Positions 39,501 to 52,308 of a stretch of 64,000 bases of DNA are shown one piece after another (the stretch's first letter is position 1; every line of letters starts with the position of its first letter). The notes below the pieces were generated by a model. The model saw nothing but the letters and a program-made list of their open reading frames with translations. It was not told where the DNA came from and made no database searches. The position numbers were made by a program, and so were the translations under genes. Source of the stretch: Anticarsia gemmatalis (taxonomy: Eukaryota; Arthropoda; Insecta; Lepidoptera; Erebidae); assembly GCF_050436995.1 (NCBI RefSeq), contig NC_134763.1:4588001-4652000 (forward strand). Direction: 5' to 3'.

Positions 39501-41790
39501 ACGCATTTACACTTTTTTATTTTTGGGTTATTCCGTAGTGATTGTCGCATAACAAATGAGAATGCAATGTATTGTTGAGTTATGATCAACGCGGGGTTAC
39601 CCACGCTTATGCATTACACTAATTGTTCGTTCAGGGAAGGAAAAAGAGAGATTGCTATGGAATGGCGTGACGTGACGCTCGCAGATGTGATGATCTCAGG
39701 AAAAGCACATATCATTGCATAATGTTAAGTATTTTCATGGGCATTTTTATAATGTTCGTGTGAAAATGTTGCGGGATATTTGATTATTCTCAAATGACAG
39801 TTCGAAGTAGAACATGGAGACATTAATAAAATGATCGCTGAACATACATAAAAAAAAAATATCGCGACGAATTGAGAACCTCCTCCTTTTTTTGAAGTCG
39901 GTTAAAAATAACTATTAACGTGGGTGTAATTAAACAAAAAAGGTATAGTTCGATGATGTAAGTTTGTGCGTGACATAATGGTCTAAATGTGTTTATTGAG
40001 ACCGACAACAGGCGAGTGCGTGCTGACCGCGGTTCAACTGAGTACTTGTTACTTGTATTTACATAATATAATAAAATAACATGTGCGACCATGTCCACTT
40101 TGTGCTACTTTCTCATGCATATCCAACCAAACTCTACCATGTTTGTTGAACATAATAATATGAGTTAAATAGGTAAATTAAACAGTTTTAAAGATAACTG
40201 TGCTATCTTCATCTGAATATTTATTTTCATAATGAATTCAAAATCACAAAAGAAATAGAAATTTTCAAGTAGTTAGCCATTTAAAACGTTTTTGTTACAC
40301 TTTTTATACTGATGACGCAATTGAAAGAAGTATGAAATTCAAAGAAATAGTGATATTACGCACGTCTACCACTAACCACATTGCCGCATAACGGATTACG
40401 CTTACGGAAATTTAAATTTCAAAGGGGAAATTCCGTTAAATGAACGAAATGATACGAGAAATAGCAGAGAAATCCTTTTAAAGTTCTTAATTTTTCTAAA
40501 TTGTGATGAACACAATTAAAAACTGTAATTTCGGTTTACGGTAAATCTCATAAAACTTCAAAAAAGCCAACATGAAATGGAGAGACATTAATAATCACAT
40601 TTATCACTTACTATTGCTGCAGGGTTACAACGGTACCCGAAGTTGCTGAGCGAGCTGGAGCACGAGTTCAGGCGAGTGGTGCCTCCCGAGCTGCTGAACA
40701 ACAACGAAACCCTCACCGACAAGATATCTGAGTCGATCAGAGCGTTCTACTTCCAGCAACGAGCCGTCGACAATAGGAACGTTGATAGCCTGATTGACGT
40801 AAGAAATAATGACTAATAAAGTAAATGTGGAGGTTTTGTGATTCAAACATTGTGATAAAAATAGAGCTCCAGCTAATCGGTGTCAGCATAGACTTCACAT
40901 TCTATTTTTAGGACATATAGCCAATACTATAAAATAATATCGAAACGATGACTGACTAAAGTTATGCATTTCTAAAGCAACATGTTTGTTTTCAGCTGTT
41001 CACAGACGTGATGTTCCTGCGGCCAGCATTGGAAACAGTACGTCAACAAGTGGAAAGTAATCGAACAAGTCCCACTTATTTGTATCGGTTCGCGTTTGAC
41101 GGCGCCCTGGGGCTCTTTAAACGAATGCTGGGGATCACACACCCCGGTGCTTGTCACGGCGATGAAATGGGCTACCTGTTCTACTTCTCCAGATTGAACT
41201 ACAGATTGGATGATGACTCCACTGAGTTGGCAGTTTCACGGCGAATGGTCCAAATGTGGACCAACTTTGCTAAAACAGGGTAAGTAACACAGATATAATT
41301 ATAACCAATACTCTGCATTACAGAATGTGTCACCATATTACCTTAGAGTGCAATCAAGTTATGACACACTGGTGACAAGGTCGACGTTTAAACACGTCAC
41401 AGTAACCACGCTGACTGGATAGTAACTTAAATAAAAAATACAAAGTGACGTCAAAAAATTGCACTATGATGTAAGGGGAAAACTAGTAGGATTCAATGTA
41501 AAATTCTTGGAATTCATAAGTCTTAAATCAAGTTCAGTGGCACCTTTTTATATCTATTAACTTACACCATTAAAACTTTCAGGAATCCCACACCTCCGGT
41601 GGACTACGAGTCTGTGGTGGACTTCAAATGGCCTGCAGTAAACGGCACCGAGCACATCAGCTACCTCGACATCACGGGGAACTTCACCATACGAACTGAT
41701 CCCGAGGCCAAGAGAATCAAATACTGGGACTTTTTGTACGAAAACTATGCGAACAAACCAGATGTAAATATTACTAAAGTGGACGAATAA
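27557..41790 (+). CDS. Secreted carboxylesterase (alpha/beta hydrolase), catalytically complete
   Basis: Ten exons give 643 aa: 27557-27685, 33508-33746, 34002-34196, 34395-34590, 35828-35962, 37077-37212, 37344-37577, 40623-40798, 40996-41279, 41583-41790. All phases join. Residues 1-22 look like a signal peptide. A basic, helical extension of about 75 residues precedes the esterase fold, which starts near PLVFTQLGALRG. The oxyanion hole is HGGAF (200-204) and the nucleophile is Ser282 in GESAG. The acid is Glu415 in NSEEG and the base His534 in CHGDE. Such enzymes hydrolyse carboxylic esters (odorants, hormones, xenobiotics); the clade is not resolved. NRT, NGT and NFT near the C-terminus are possible N-glycosylation sites. 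Intron 1 is 5.8 kb. AATAAA at 42214-42219 probably ends the transcript. Confidence 0.93.
28338..28567 (+). mobile_element. tRNA-derived SINE
   Basis: The 5' head is a tRNA-like RNA polymerase III promoter: A box GTGGCGCAGTGGTTTAAGG, and B box GGTTCGATTCC about 45 bp later. A unique body follows (GTTTCGGGTCTGGTTGTGCT), and an A-rich 3' tail ends the element. A close copy lies on the opposite strand at 46187-46397. No clear target-site duplication was found. Confidence 0.88.
30256..30299. repeat. Perfect 20-bp inverted repeat with 4-base loop
   Basis: The left arm is CTTCTCATATGAGCTTAAAA (30256-30275) and the spacer GTAT. The right arm is the exact reverse complement (30280-30299). It lies in esterase intron 1 and could form a cruciform or an RNA hairpin. 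Confidence 0.9.
34706..34943 (+). repeat. Interspersed repeat, type 1, in an esterase intron
   Basis: A near-copy of 11543-11795, with the same head, the same CAAACAAACAAA stretch and the same TATAATATTAGTATAGAT tail. The last ten bases are duplicated (TTAGTATAGA twice). It has a short internal deletion where copy 1 has the block after TGTAACAT. Confidence 0.8.
38368..38437. repeat. Imperfect inverted repeat, about 26-bp arms
   Basis: GCTAAATCTTTAATACCTAT on the left is matched by the reverse complement of the block ending ATAGGTATTAAAGATATAGC on the right. There is one mismatch and a spacer of about 19 bases. Confidence 0.75.
39457..39473. repeat. (TA)n microsatellite
   Basis: A short alternating TA run, itself inside a near-palindromic ATTAATATA...TATTAATAT context. 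Confidence 0.7.
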
Positions 41791-42858
41791 AAATAACTTT
41801 TTGTGAAGTGATAGTGTTAAATTAATGACTGTCTCTGTCAGTGCGACTAAATGCTTCCCTAACAACAAAGTACCAAAATGTGAGGGACGATGAACAATGA
41901 TAAGTCAGACAATGCGTGATCTCAAAACACGGTGTTAAGTAGTGTCGAGTTGACAAGAGAGCTTCTCGTAGAAATGCACGAAGTACAAGTGTTTGTGTTA
42001 CAAAGTACTAATGACGAACTTTCGAAGAGGCTTATTCTAATTCTATGTATGGAAATGGAAAATTAGCCACTTCTCTTACGGACCCTAACTGTGGTGTAAA
42101 TATTCAAAAAATCTACTAAAACTTAACTCTAGGTACTACGTCTGCTATTGTCTTTAGGTGTAATAATTATTTTTATTGTTTAGTTTAATTGTAAGTTACC
42201 TACTACTACTTTAAATAAATGCGTAAGATATAAAAAATGTTTTTATTCCGAATGATAGTTATCCTAAGTATGTCTCTATGTGTATTTATTGGTACAAACA
42301 TTGAATTAACAAATATGTATTTTCTGGACTGTTGAACTTCGTCTCCATACCGCACAAAATAAAACCAAAGAAAAATATGAATAAACGATGAAAAGTTGTT
42401 GCTTGAAATAGGTATCTGTCATATTCATCGGCACTTCTATATTTTTCAAGTGCGCTTACACCCAACAAAAACGTCACCACAGAAAGGTTATTTACATATT
42501 ATTTAAATACATATCCTGAGGTATAAAAAAAACTTCAAATTGCAACTAATAGGAAATATGACAAACTTGATAGCTTACAAATTATGATGAAAGATGTGTG
42601 TAAGACGCCGCGCACTCCTTCTACTTTTCGATTTCTATAAAACTTTTTGGGATTTGCCAGGAGGGGCAACACTGATCTTCCAATAAGTACAAAACATTGC
42701 ACTTGATTCATCTGTACTAGAGAACAACAATAAACTCTGTCTCCTTTATCTACGTCATAATTACGCCTTAACTGACGTAGACTCTAGGGGAAAATAATTT
42801 TTCTATTAGTCAGGGGTAATTCGCCATAATGATGAGTTAAGGGCTAAGCTCTTCTTAG
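41791..42858. other. Spacer between the carboxylesterase and CBS-A
   Basis: Contains the esterase 3' UTR, with AATAAA at 42214-42219, and then the upstream region of CBS-A. No further gene was recognised. Confidence 0.55.
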
Positions 42859-42895
42859 TATATAAAATGCAGGTAAAAAATAAACAAACATCAGT
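42859..42895 (+). promoter_or_regulatory. CBS-A core promoter (TATA plus initiator)
   Basis: TATATAAAA at 42859-42867 and TCAGT at 42891-42895, about 32 bp apart. This is the standard arthropod TATA/initiator spacing. The leader after it (CTGCCATATACTCAGTACAC) closely matches that of CBS-C. Confidence 0.7.
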
Positions 42896-42977
42896 CTTTG
42901 AATATCTGCCATATACTCAGTACACACTCTGTGTATTTCTGATCTTGGCTAAATAGATAATCAAAACTTTCTCCAAT

Positions 42978-45625
42978 ATGTACAACTTAGTTTGTGTGAG
43001 GACGAGTTTACTCGAAGAGAGCAGATGTGCTGACACTCCAAGGTAAGTCATTTATTATTAAGCAGGAATTGGGTTGAGATACTTTTAAAAACAGTACAGA
43101 TAACTTTTCTTTCAATAAATAAGCTCTTGAAACAATTAATGAATGAAATCTGTAATCATATTGTATTTAATCTAGCTTTTAGCAAAATATACTCTGATAC
43201 CATACACATGTTTCGTCATCATTCATATGATTATTAACTCAACATGTAATATTCCATTTTTGTTACTTTCCAGTTCTAATGAAAATAAGAACAGGGTGTA
43301 TAATAACATTCTGGAACTAGTGGGAAACACTCCGCTAGTGAGACTGAACAAAATTCCTAAACAACATGGATTATCTTGCGAAATTTGTAAGTTTGTACAT
43401 TTAATAAATAAAAATCCTATCATTAGATATTACTTTTAATCAGTTACTGATCATACAATATATATTCTTTTTCTTATAGTCGGAAAATGTGAGTTCATGA
43501 ATCCAGGAGGCTCTAGTAAGGATAGAATTGCCTTAGCGATGGTCCAAGATGCAAAGAAAGCCGGGATTGTGAACGATAACACGAAATTTGTCGAGGCTAC
43601 TTCTGGAAACACTGGCATCGGCTTAGCAATGAATGCTGCTATTTTGGGTAAATAAAAAATACTAGAAATTTACAACAGCAATATTTTTAATGTGTTTTAA
43701 ACGTCCTTAACGATAAACGATACATTTTAGGTAACGAGTGCACTATTCTAACCGGTGAGAAAAACTCGAGTGAGAAAGTGGATACAATGCGTTTGTTGGG
43801 TGCTGAAGTGTTTGCCGTCAAAGGTGATGAAATCGACGCCGCTCAAAAAATGAAGCGAGAAAATCCCGACACGGTCGTCGTTTTGAACCAGGTAAGTACT
43901 TTTTGGCGCAATTATCTTAAAATTATAAATAAAGAATTTTTTAAGAAATATATGTTTCCTTCAGGAGCTGGGCTAAAGTTCTAAAACCTCATTTTTGCAT
44001 TCCATTTCATTACGCCTTCATTAATAACTTATGCTCTTTGTCCTAATTCTAGTTTGAGAACCTCATGAACCCGATGTCGCACTTTGAAAATACTGGGGGC
44101 GAGATTCTTGACGCTTTAGACCAAGTAGACATGGTCGTCATCGGAGCTGGTACTGGCGGTACATTGAGCGGAGTCGGACTTAGAATCAAGCAGAAGTTCC
44201 CCGATTGTATCGTAGTCGCAGCAGAGCCGGACGGGTCCATTATGCTTAACAAACAAGGAAAGGAACATCCGTTCTTGGTAAGGAATCGAATCGGTTTACA
44301 TCAATAATACTTATACATTAGGCTATTAAATCAATCGTTTTGAGCTTCGATTCTATTCTGATAAGACTTGAGTCTAACGACTTGAATGTCTCTTGCAGGT
44401 AGAAGGAGTTGGAGGAACTTGGGTGCCAATGGTCCTGGATACATCTCTCATCGACCACGTTGAAGTGGTTAATGATCAAGAATCGTTCCTAATGGCGAGA
44501 GAACTAGTCAGACACGAAGGGCTGTTATGCGGTAAGAATACATAAACTAAGAATATTACGAGAGAAGAACATTAATTGCTTTTGGTTGGAACAGATATCT
44601 AATGAGGTTTTTTGCAGGTGGAAGCAGTGGTACCGCAATGTGCGCAGCAATCAAGGCTGCCAAAGCACTGAATATCGGAGAAGGCAAACGTGTAGTTGTG
44701 ATCTTACCTGATGGAACCCGCAACTACATGACCAAATTCGTCAGCGATCAGTGGATGGAGGCTCATCTCTTTATGGACCCTCCTCAACACACTATGAAGT
44801 AATTTAAGTTTTCTTTTTTTACCTTTTTAGAACTTTGGTAACAATGAATAGAGATATAAATAGAATTATATTACAGGTGGTGGAACAAACCCATTACCGA
44901 TTTGAAGTTGGCTCACAAATATCCATTGCTGAAGAAAAATGTAACATGTGAGGTAGCTCTCAATGCTATGAAACATACGAACATTGCTGTCATCATCGAC
45001 GACGACGGGTAGGTTTTATTATTTCATTATTTTAGATAGTACTTTAATGTTATTATTTGCTGAGTCATGTTTTAAAAATAATATTACTTTGCAGACACTT
45101 CGTGGGAGCTGTTTCTAAAGATAATTTCCGTAACATTGCGACGAATCCATCAATGTTATCAAAGGAAACCAGTGGAGAATTCAACTTCAAAGATTTGGTA
45201 TCGGAACATCTAGTCAAAGACTGCTATACACTGGCCGAGAATGGTAAGAAAGGAATGCCAACGATTGGTCTACTGTCACGAATGCTGGACATCACACCTT
45301 TTGTGGTCATCGGAACAGAAGAACACGATACTAAAGGTTGGTTTACATAACCTTACTACATTATTAATTAATAACTATAACAGAACATTCCAGTTTTGAA
45401 GCCTAATTAGTTTAAATGCAGTGCTCACAAGTCTTTGTATCTGCCTGACAATCTGCTAATAATTCTGCTAATTCAATAAACACTTAATAATATAATGAAA
45501 AAATATCTTTTGTTACAGATTATTTTGATCCAAAAGGAGTGGTCACAGGTAATGACGTTTTGGACTACATTCGTCATTTGAACGACTCGAAGTCGCCGTG
45601 TAACTGCCGAGGCTGGGCGACATAG
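42978..45625 (+). CDS. CBS: Cystathionine beta-synthase paralogue A
   Basis: Ten exons give 508 aa: 42978-43042, 43274-43386, 43480-43647, 43731-43891, 44053-44277, 44399-44531, 44618-44798, 44877-45008, 45095-45336, 45519-45625. It is a fold-type II PLP enzyme. Lys73 in NPGGSSKDR is the PLP lysine, SGNTGIG (101-107) contacts the cofactor, and GTGGT (202-206) is the phosphate loop. PDGTRNYMTKFVSDQWM is typical of CBS. Two C-terminal CBS domains (from about residue 350) end in GNDVLDYI. CBS condenses serine and homocysteine to cystathionine, or makes H2S. The N-terminus is short, without the haem-ligand region. The human Tyr223 position is Phe170. The PLP-loop residue before Lys is Ser instead of Val/Ile. 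An AATAAA lies at 45937-45942. This is the first of four tandem copies. Confidence 0.93.
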
Positions 45626-46806
45626 AGTGTGAAATAGTCCATCATGAGAAAAAATGTGTCTAATTATCTACAGCGCGATTGACACCACCGCTTCACGCAT
45701 TTAATGTTATTTGCTTAATGACTCTGTAAATCTACCTCTATGAATATGTAATTTATATTTATGAAACGCATAAAATTTAAAGGAGTTTCTAAGACTTCGT
45801 ATTTTTTATCGCTTTTTTTGTCCTTGAAGCATAGTGCTTAATTATTTTTTATATCATCGATGTACCTTATTCTGCTTTCATTTGTACTTATTTATGGACT
45901 GATCTTAAATTAAATCATACTGTAATATTTTTTTTCAATAAATTACATTAAAAATATCGAATTCTTTCATTAACACCTAAACTTTATGAAGAATCTAAGT
46001 ACTAGTAATAAATATAATTGGGTAGCTACGAACAAATATTTAATATCTACTTCTAAGTGGTTTATCCAAAATACTCAGGCTATGTCATTTTTTTTGTAAA
46101 TTATGTTGAAATTGTAATTATTACAGACTGAAAAATTCTATTAGATACTTATTTGATACCAACGAAAATATGAAACTTTCGTTTCGTTTTTTTTTTTACA
46201 ACTCCCGCACTAAGATTTGCTCTTGTGTCGCGGGGACTTTTACAAACATACAAACAACGGACACAAAGCACAACCAGACCCGAAACAATTATTTGTGGAT
46301 CGCACAAATAATTGTTCCGTGTGGGAATCGAACCCACGACCTCCCGACGCAGTGGTGTTGGCGTGGTGACTTAAACCACTGCGCCACGGAGGCAGTCAGT
46401 CAGAAACTGTGACGTCTCTATGTCGTATTTCTATATTAAATGTGTTTTTGACATTTCATAAAGAGTAGCTGATTTGACTGGTAGTCAACCACACTATTGT
46501 AAAACTAGATGCAGCACACAAAAAGATTGTGCTAATGTATAGAAAACTACCAGCATGTCATAAAGCTGCCAGGTTATCGCATGCTCCGGCTTCGACGTCC
46601 GATTGGGCCAGTAATTTTTTATGACCATTAAATTTAATTCGATTAAAAAAACAGAATGTCCAGAAAGAAAATAATAATTTTATATTATCTTTGATAAGTT
46701 ATTATACTTATCTAAATTAAATTACTTTTTATGGCGGTAAAATAAAGGCTTTCATTCACACAAATACTTATTAAACGATTTTATTATCGTTAAATGTGGA
46801 GGAAAA
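45626..46806. other. Spacer CBS-A to CBS-B
   Basis: The 3' UTR of A, an inverted SINE at 46187-46397, and the B promoter. No other gene was seen. Confidence 0.6.
46187..46397 (-). mobile_element. tRNA-derived SINE, minus orientation
   Basis: Reverse complement of the element at 28338-28567: the poly-T tail is on the left, and the B-box complement GGAATCGAACC and A-box complement CCACTGCGCCACGG are on the right, ending GGCAGTC. It shares the same body, so it is the same SINE family. It lies between CBS-A and CBS-B. Confidence 0.88.
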
Positions 46807-46841
46807 TATATAAAAGAGAGTTCTGTGTTGTCGGCTTCACA
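46807..46841 (+). promoter_or_regulatory. CBS-B core promoter
   Basis: TATATAAAA at 46807-46815 and a TCACA initiator-like site near 46838, about 30 bp downstream. The leader sequence differs from that of A and C. Confidence 0.55.
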
Positions 46842-46906
46842 CTCGTCTGATTCTATAGACAAATCTTTTCTTGAATTGTTTTATAAGAACTTTCTGATCG
46901 TGCAAT

Positions 46907-49900
46907 ATGGCTAATTTTGTGACCTTAAGAAGAAATTACGGCAGTCAATATGACCTTGTTAGGTAAGTTATGCTTCAGCAGACGTCCTATTACCCTTCTT
47001 CACTATTATTGTTCTAACCTCGTTTTTTTTCAAGATATTCCTTTTAAACACATCTGTAGATGTTCGTTTTAAAGTACATTAATATATATCAGTGTTTCTA
47101 AACCAGTGATCCGCGGACCCCTTGAGGTTCTTAACGTTATAGTGACAGTAAGCTTGCTCTTTTAGAGGCCCCGGATCTGCGTACAATTCCGACAAATTAT
47201 TGCAAAGTTCCCTAATATCGCCAAATAAACAGACTCTAGAGGTATATGAGTTGCCACACATTTCCTATTATTTAAAATTAAACTAAATGTCTATTGAAGA
47301 CAGAATATTAACCTGTTCATCATTCCATAGCAGTGACAGCAGGTTGTACCAAAATATTTTGGAGACAGTGGGTAACACGCCGCTCGTCAAATTAAACAGT
47401 ATACCGAAACGGCACGGCCTGTCCTGCGATATTTGTACGTAATCATGATTTTTTATTTCTAATTCAAACTTACTCAAAATAATGAAATTATATATAACCA
47501 CGTCCTCAAAAGACCTGAAGAACTTTAACGTCTTAGACCACAGTTGAGCATTTTGTGCAGCGTCACTTGTCTTTTTAACATCTTGTAAGTAATTTTGAGG
47601 AAAAGCTAATGAGGCATTTCGAGCTTTGGGAAAACTATGTGTTAGGTAATTATACGAGCAAACATTATTGCTGAATAACATTTTCCCTTATAGTTGCAAA
47701 ATGCGAATTCCTGAATCCCGCCGGCTCTGTAAAAGATAGACTGGGTGTAGCGATCGTCGAAGATGCTAAGAAGGTGGGAGCAATTAAACCTAACTCGGAA
47801 TTTGTGGCACCATCTTCTGGGAACTCGGGAATTGGAATTGCACTAACTGCCGCAATTATGGGTAACTCATTCATATCGTCCAATTCTAATCTTCTAAAAC
47901 CATGGTACCTAGTACTTATACAGAAGCTACTCTACTCTATTCGTTTAATATGAGTGTGCAGTTTATTTCTTGCTAATTAATATGTAAAAACAATGTGTTC
48001 TATTCGTATTCTTCTTTCGGATTAAATACTTAACTTACTTAACGACTTGATAATAATCTATAGAGACATGAGATTAAGTCTTTACGAGTTTGCCTTTTTC
48101 AACTTTTAGATAAAAAATGTACAATTGTAATGCATGAAAAAAACTCTAACGAAAAGGTAGACGCATTACGTTTATTGGGAGCTAATGTTCTGAAACTTAA
48201 AAGTGGAGTGACTGAAACTGTTCGAAAAATAAAGGAAAACAATCCCGATGAAGTTGTATTGTTGAATCAGGTACACACTTATTACCTATTACCTACTTTA
48301 CAAAGTTGCTTTGACAATAGCCCCCTTTACACACACACTCTATCGCGCATGAAACAACAATCGCGCGTGTGAGACGAAAGGAAAGACCATGCGCCGCGCT
48401 CATTTGTCAAGCCCGCGAAGAAAATCGCGAGAGAAGACCGCGCGTAATCGTGTACGCTCCTAAGAACGTGCGACAGAGTGTGTGTGTGAAGGCGGCCATT
48501 ATCTTGAGTTTTCTTGAAATAATCTATGCTCCATTATATTTTTTTTTTAATTTAATTTTTACCCGTTGTTATCCCGCTGGGCAATGGATCTCCTCCCGAA
48601 ACAGGGAGGGCTTAGGCCTTGAGTCTAGGCCCGGGCCAAATACAAATATATAAAATTATAATAATATATTACAGAAGCTTAAAAAAGATTAAGAGATACT
48701 AGAAGATGAATATTTTTCAGTTTGTGAATCACGTCAACCCGAGAGTTCATTACGACTCCACAGGGCAGGAGATAATCAATGCTTTGGATAAGGTTGACAT
48801 GTTCGTGGCAGGAGCAGGCAGCGGGGGGACTATAAGTGGAGCAGGACTTAAATTAAAAGATCATAACCCGGACTGCATAGTCGTTGCGGCAGATCCCGTA
48901 GGTTCGATAACGATCAATCCACTAAATAAACGGCAGCCATCTTTGGTGAGTTCATTCATCGCCCTCAGTTGCGTCTATGTGCAAGTTGCAGACTTACAAA
49001 GATTATTGTTTAAATATTACGATTAATACTAGTAAACCTTTTTAGCTAATGTAGCTACATAATAGAATGATACAAGCTTTATCACAACAATCTTGTCTTG
49101 TCTATTAATGATGTCCATGTTGTAGGTAGAGGGAGTTGGAGCACATGACCAAAGGGAACTCATAGTTATGGATCCATCAGTTGTCGATCATGTTGAAGTC
49201 ATCAATGATCAAGAATCATTCCTAATGGCCAGAGAGCTAGCGAAAACAGAGGGATTACTATGCGGTTAGTGGTTTTATGTCACAAAATGGTCCTGTTGGT
49301 CTAGCAAATATCGTTCAAAAACACTAGATTTTATTTTCTCTACAGGTGGAAGCAGCGGGCTAGCAGTAGCAGCAGCGATTAAAGCTGCTAAAGCTTTGAA
49401 CATAGGCGCTGGGAAGCGTGTGGTTGTGGTGTTACCCGATGGTATACGCAACTACATGACCAAATTCGTCAGTGATCAGTGGATGGAAGCACACCTGTTT
49501 ATGGACCCCCCTCAACGTTCTATGTGGTATTCTTCAGATTGTAACAGTTAATTAATTATCATAAATAGTTTAAAATGCCATACATCTCACTCATGTGCAT
49601 TTGTTTTATGGTATTAGGTGGTGGAAACAGCCAATCTCTTTGATAACTCTACGCCATAAATATCCCAAGATACATACAAAATACACCTGCACACAAGCAC
49701 TGGCCTTAATGGAGAATGTAAACATCGCAGCTGTCATCAATGAAAAGGGGTATTAAAGAATCAACCTTCTTATCATAAGTGACAGCAAACTAATACAAAC
49801 TTAATAACAATTAAATATTTTGAAAATACAGGCATTTTATAGGCGCCGTTACTAAGGACAGTCTTCGTAATTTTGCAACGAATCCTACAAAGTTACCGGA

Positions 49901-50584
49901 CACTACGACAGAAGAGTTCGATTTTAATGATCCTGTGACAAAACACTTGGTTCTTGGTACCTACAAATTAGCGCTGAATGGGGAGAAAGGAGTACCGACG
50001 ATTGGTTTATTATCGCGCGTTCTGGATATCACGCCGTTTGTGGTCATCGGATACAATGGGGAGGAAAATGGTTTGTATAAACACTTTGCCGTACCTTACA
50101 GCACTTGGCAATGCACCTCTTACAGTGGGGGCGGAGACATTGCTTCATGGACTCGTTAAATAATTGTCAGGCATATGAGGCATACCAGGGTTATCGTCTT
50201 CCTTGGTTGATATAGCAAGTTACCGTTACTTGTGTACCTATGTTGTTCTTTTACGAAGCTACTAAGTAAAGTGTTAGATCTGAACAATTCGGAATTATCT
50301 AAGGTTTTAACTACTTTTAACCCTGGGTCACTCGCATGGCAGACAAATGTTATACTAATACCGGCTTGATTAAATCATATAATTTTAAATTGCCTAAATA
50401 AATATACTTAACACATTTTGTACGTCAGCACATGAACGTGATATGTTATTTATTATTTCAATAAAATTATGAATTAATGACGTCACAACTTTTTTCAGAT
50501 TCGTCCTATTTTATATACAAAGATATCATCACTGGAGATGAAGTCCTTGACTACATACATAAACGTAAAAATACTAAATATTGA
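46907..50584 (+). CDS. CBS: Cystathionine beta-synthase paralogue B (divergent)
   Basis: Ten exons give 495 aa: 46907-46962, 47334-47434, 47694-47861, 48110-48270, 48721-48945, 49126-49264, 49346-49526, 49618-49749, 49832-50070, 50499-50584. Intron positions and phases match A. The PLP lysine is Lys66 (NPAGSVKDR). Several conserved places have moved. The cofactor loop reads SSGNSGIG instead of TSGNTGIG. The phosphate loop is GSGGT. The usual VEG(V/I)GxxFxPxVLD block is VEGVGAHDQRELIVMD, two residues longer. Position 223 (human) is Phe163. The C-terminal tail is short (KRKNTKY). The frame is open throughout and splice sites are mostly good (the exon 8 donor GTATTA is weak), so this is probably a working gene with altered function rather than a pseudogene. 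Confidence 0.9.
48320..48496. mobile_element. MITE-like element in CBS-B intron 4
   Basis: The ends are inverted: the left side has CCTTTACACACACACTCTAT followed by CGC, and the reverse complement of the right side has CCTTCACACACACACTCTGT followed by CGC. The roughly 177-bp element is far more GC- and CpG-rich than the intron around it. It has no coding capacity of its own. Confidence 0.65.
48578..48640 (+). repeat. Fragment of a lepidopteran interspersed repeat
   Basis: GGGCAATGGATCTCCTCCCG and GGGAGGGCTTAGGCCTTGAG resemble a motif that recurs in lepidopteran retroelement tails. It was identified from memory of the motif only, and the class is uncertain. Confidence 0.35.
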
Positions 50585-52308
50585 ATACATTATTATGATA
50601 TATCTATTTAAAGAAAAGCTGCCACATTGTTATTTTAATTCGTAACTTATACTGTTCCATTGTTGGTGAATTTATTTTATTATTAATTTATTTTTTATTT
50701 ATTTTATTTTTTATTTGTTATTTTACTCGCTTTTATAATATTTGTGGGTGAAAAAATCGCCTCTTGTCCTTTTGCTTTTTTTAGTTAACAAGGACACCAT
50801 TGTTGGGTACATTTATTAATATCTATTAAATATCATGATATAATGGATTAAACAATTGTTTTATTGTTCAACTTACCTACTCACTATGCACTATACATTT
50901 ATAGTCCACGCTACATCGTCGGTCTTTCCGTCATTGACACGTTTCACTTAACTGTTCTAGATTGAGAAAGTAACAATCTAGAAATCGTTCATTCATCTTA
51001 TCATAACGATGATGGATCTCCCATTTCTTTATAAGTACATCTGTCATACGAAAATGTTATGTGCATTATTTACGTCAGATGGGTTAAATCGAGTTAAATT
51101 GTGCAACTATTTTAGCGATTTTCGTTTTACTTGCCATGTGGGAAAAGGAAGAAAGTTAAGATCGATAAATTATGTAATTACAATGTACTTAACATTTGAG
51201 ACATTATCTAAAGTGACGTACACAGTAGCCACGACTTCTACTGCTGATTAGATAAGATCTATATACTTCTAAAATGTACATTGGTCTGCATTGCCATCCA
51301 CTTTTAATTACGTATTTCCTGTGACTCCGTACATCGGATCGAGAAAAGAGCTTTAAATATCCGATTGTTAACTCCCTTTCCTTACACACGCTTCTCAAGT
51401 CAGTCCCAAACGGGATCTAAATTAGTAAATTTTCTGGTAGAAGTAGTGCCCAAAATCTTTTACGATCTGCGATAAATGGTACATGACGATCAAAGTTTTA
51501 TTGCCCTGAACAATTTTGAATACTTGGCAGCAACAATGTCATGTTCAGTATATAAATTTAACCTACTCACCAATTGCAGTATACCAAAAGGTTTTTATCA
51601 AACGTCTATTTTTTGGCAAATCTTCAACTGAGTAGATTTGTTTTCTTCCAACAATTTAGAATTACAATAAATAATTCTGAAAAAGAAGCAATAGTACCTG
51701 CTTTTAATTTACTGCAATTTTATTAAAAGGACTAGCGCACTATCCAAGTTCATAAAATGAACTCAAGAAGCAAAAGAAGTGACTTTCCTCCCATGTCCGT
51801 GAAACCATTACTTTTCTAATGATGACTCACGGAAAAGCTGTCGTCCTTAACAGTTCCAGGTACTGCGAGCGTCACGCAAAGACATTCGGACTTGTTCAGT
51901 GTGACGTCTTTAGGAAATAATGAATAAGACAGATTTCGTGTCCTCTTACTGTGATTTCAAGAAAGTGTGTTTGCAAGAATTTACTCTACTGGCAGATTAA
52001 GATGAAATTATTGATATTTTTAAACCCTGTTGTAATAACTTTAAATTATGATATCTAATCTTCAGTAAATTTCATGTTTTGATATCCGTTAGATCAGATC
52101 GTGGCCAGCAACGTGTTTTTTTTATATTTACCTTTAGTCTGGGCACTTCTCTGCAAGCAAGAAACATGCGGATACCAAATGCACATTACCTTTAAATCCA
52201 AATGAAGCTTCGAGATTAAGCAAGCACCGCACTTTAAAAAAAAGGCTTGCATGCATTTATAAATTTTCTAGTTAAATACAACTAATTGCGAAGAATCGAT
52301 ATACAATA

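Larger units (their letters stand above)
37578..40622 (+). other. Intron 7 of the carboxylesterase
   Basis: A 3-kb AT-rich intron without a supported gene. It contains an imperfect hairpin at 38368-38437 and a (TA)n run near 39457-39473. Confidence 0.6.

Noticed and set aside
44049..44252. Minus-strand ORFs over CBS exons (also 47665-47883, 53692-53946 and 60890-61108)
   Set aside because: Antisense shadows of conserved CBS exons.
46149..46412. Two small ORFs on opposite strands
   Set aside because: Both are translations of the inverted SINE copy.
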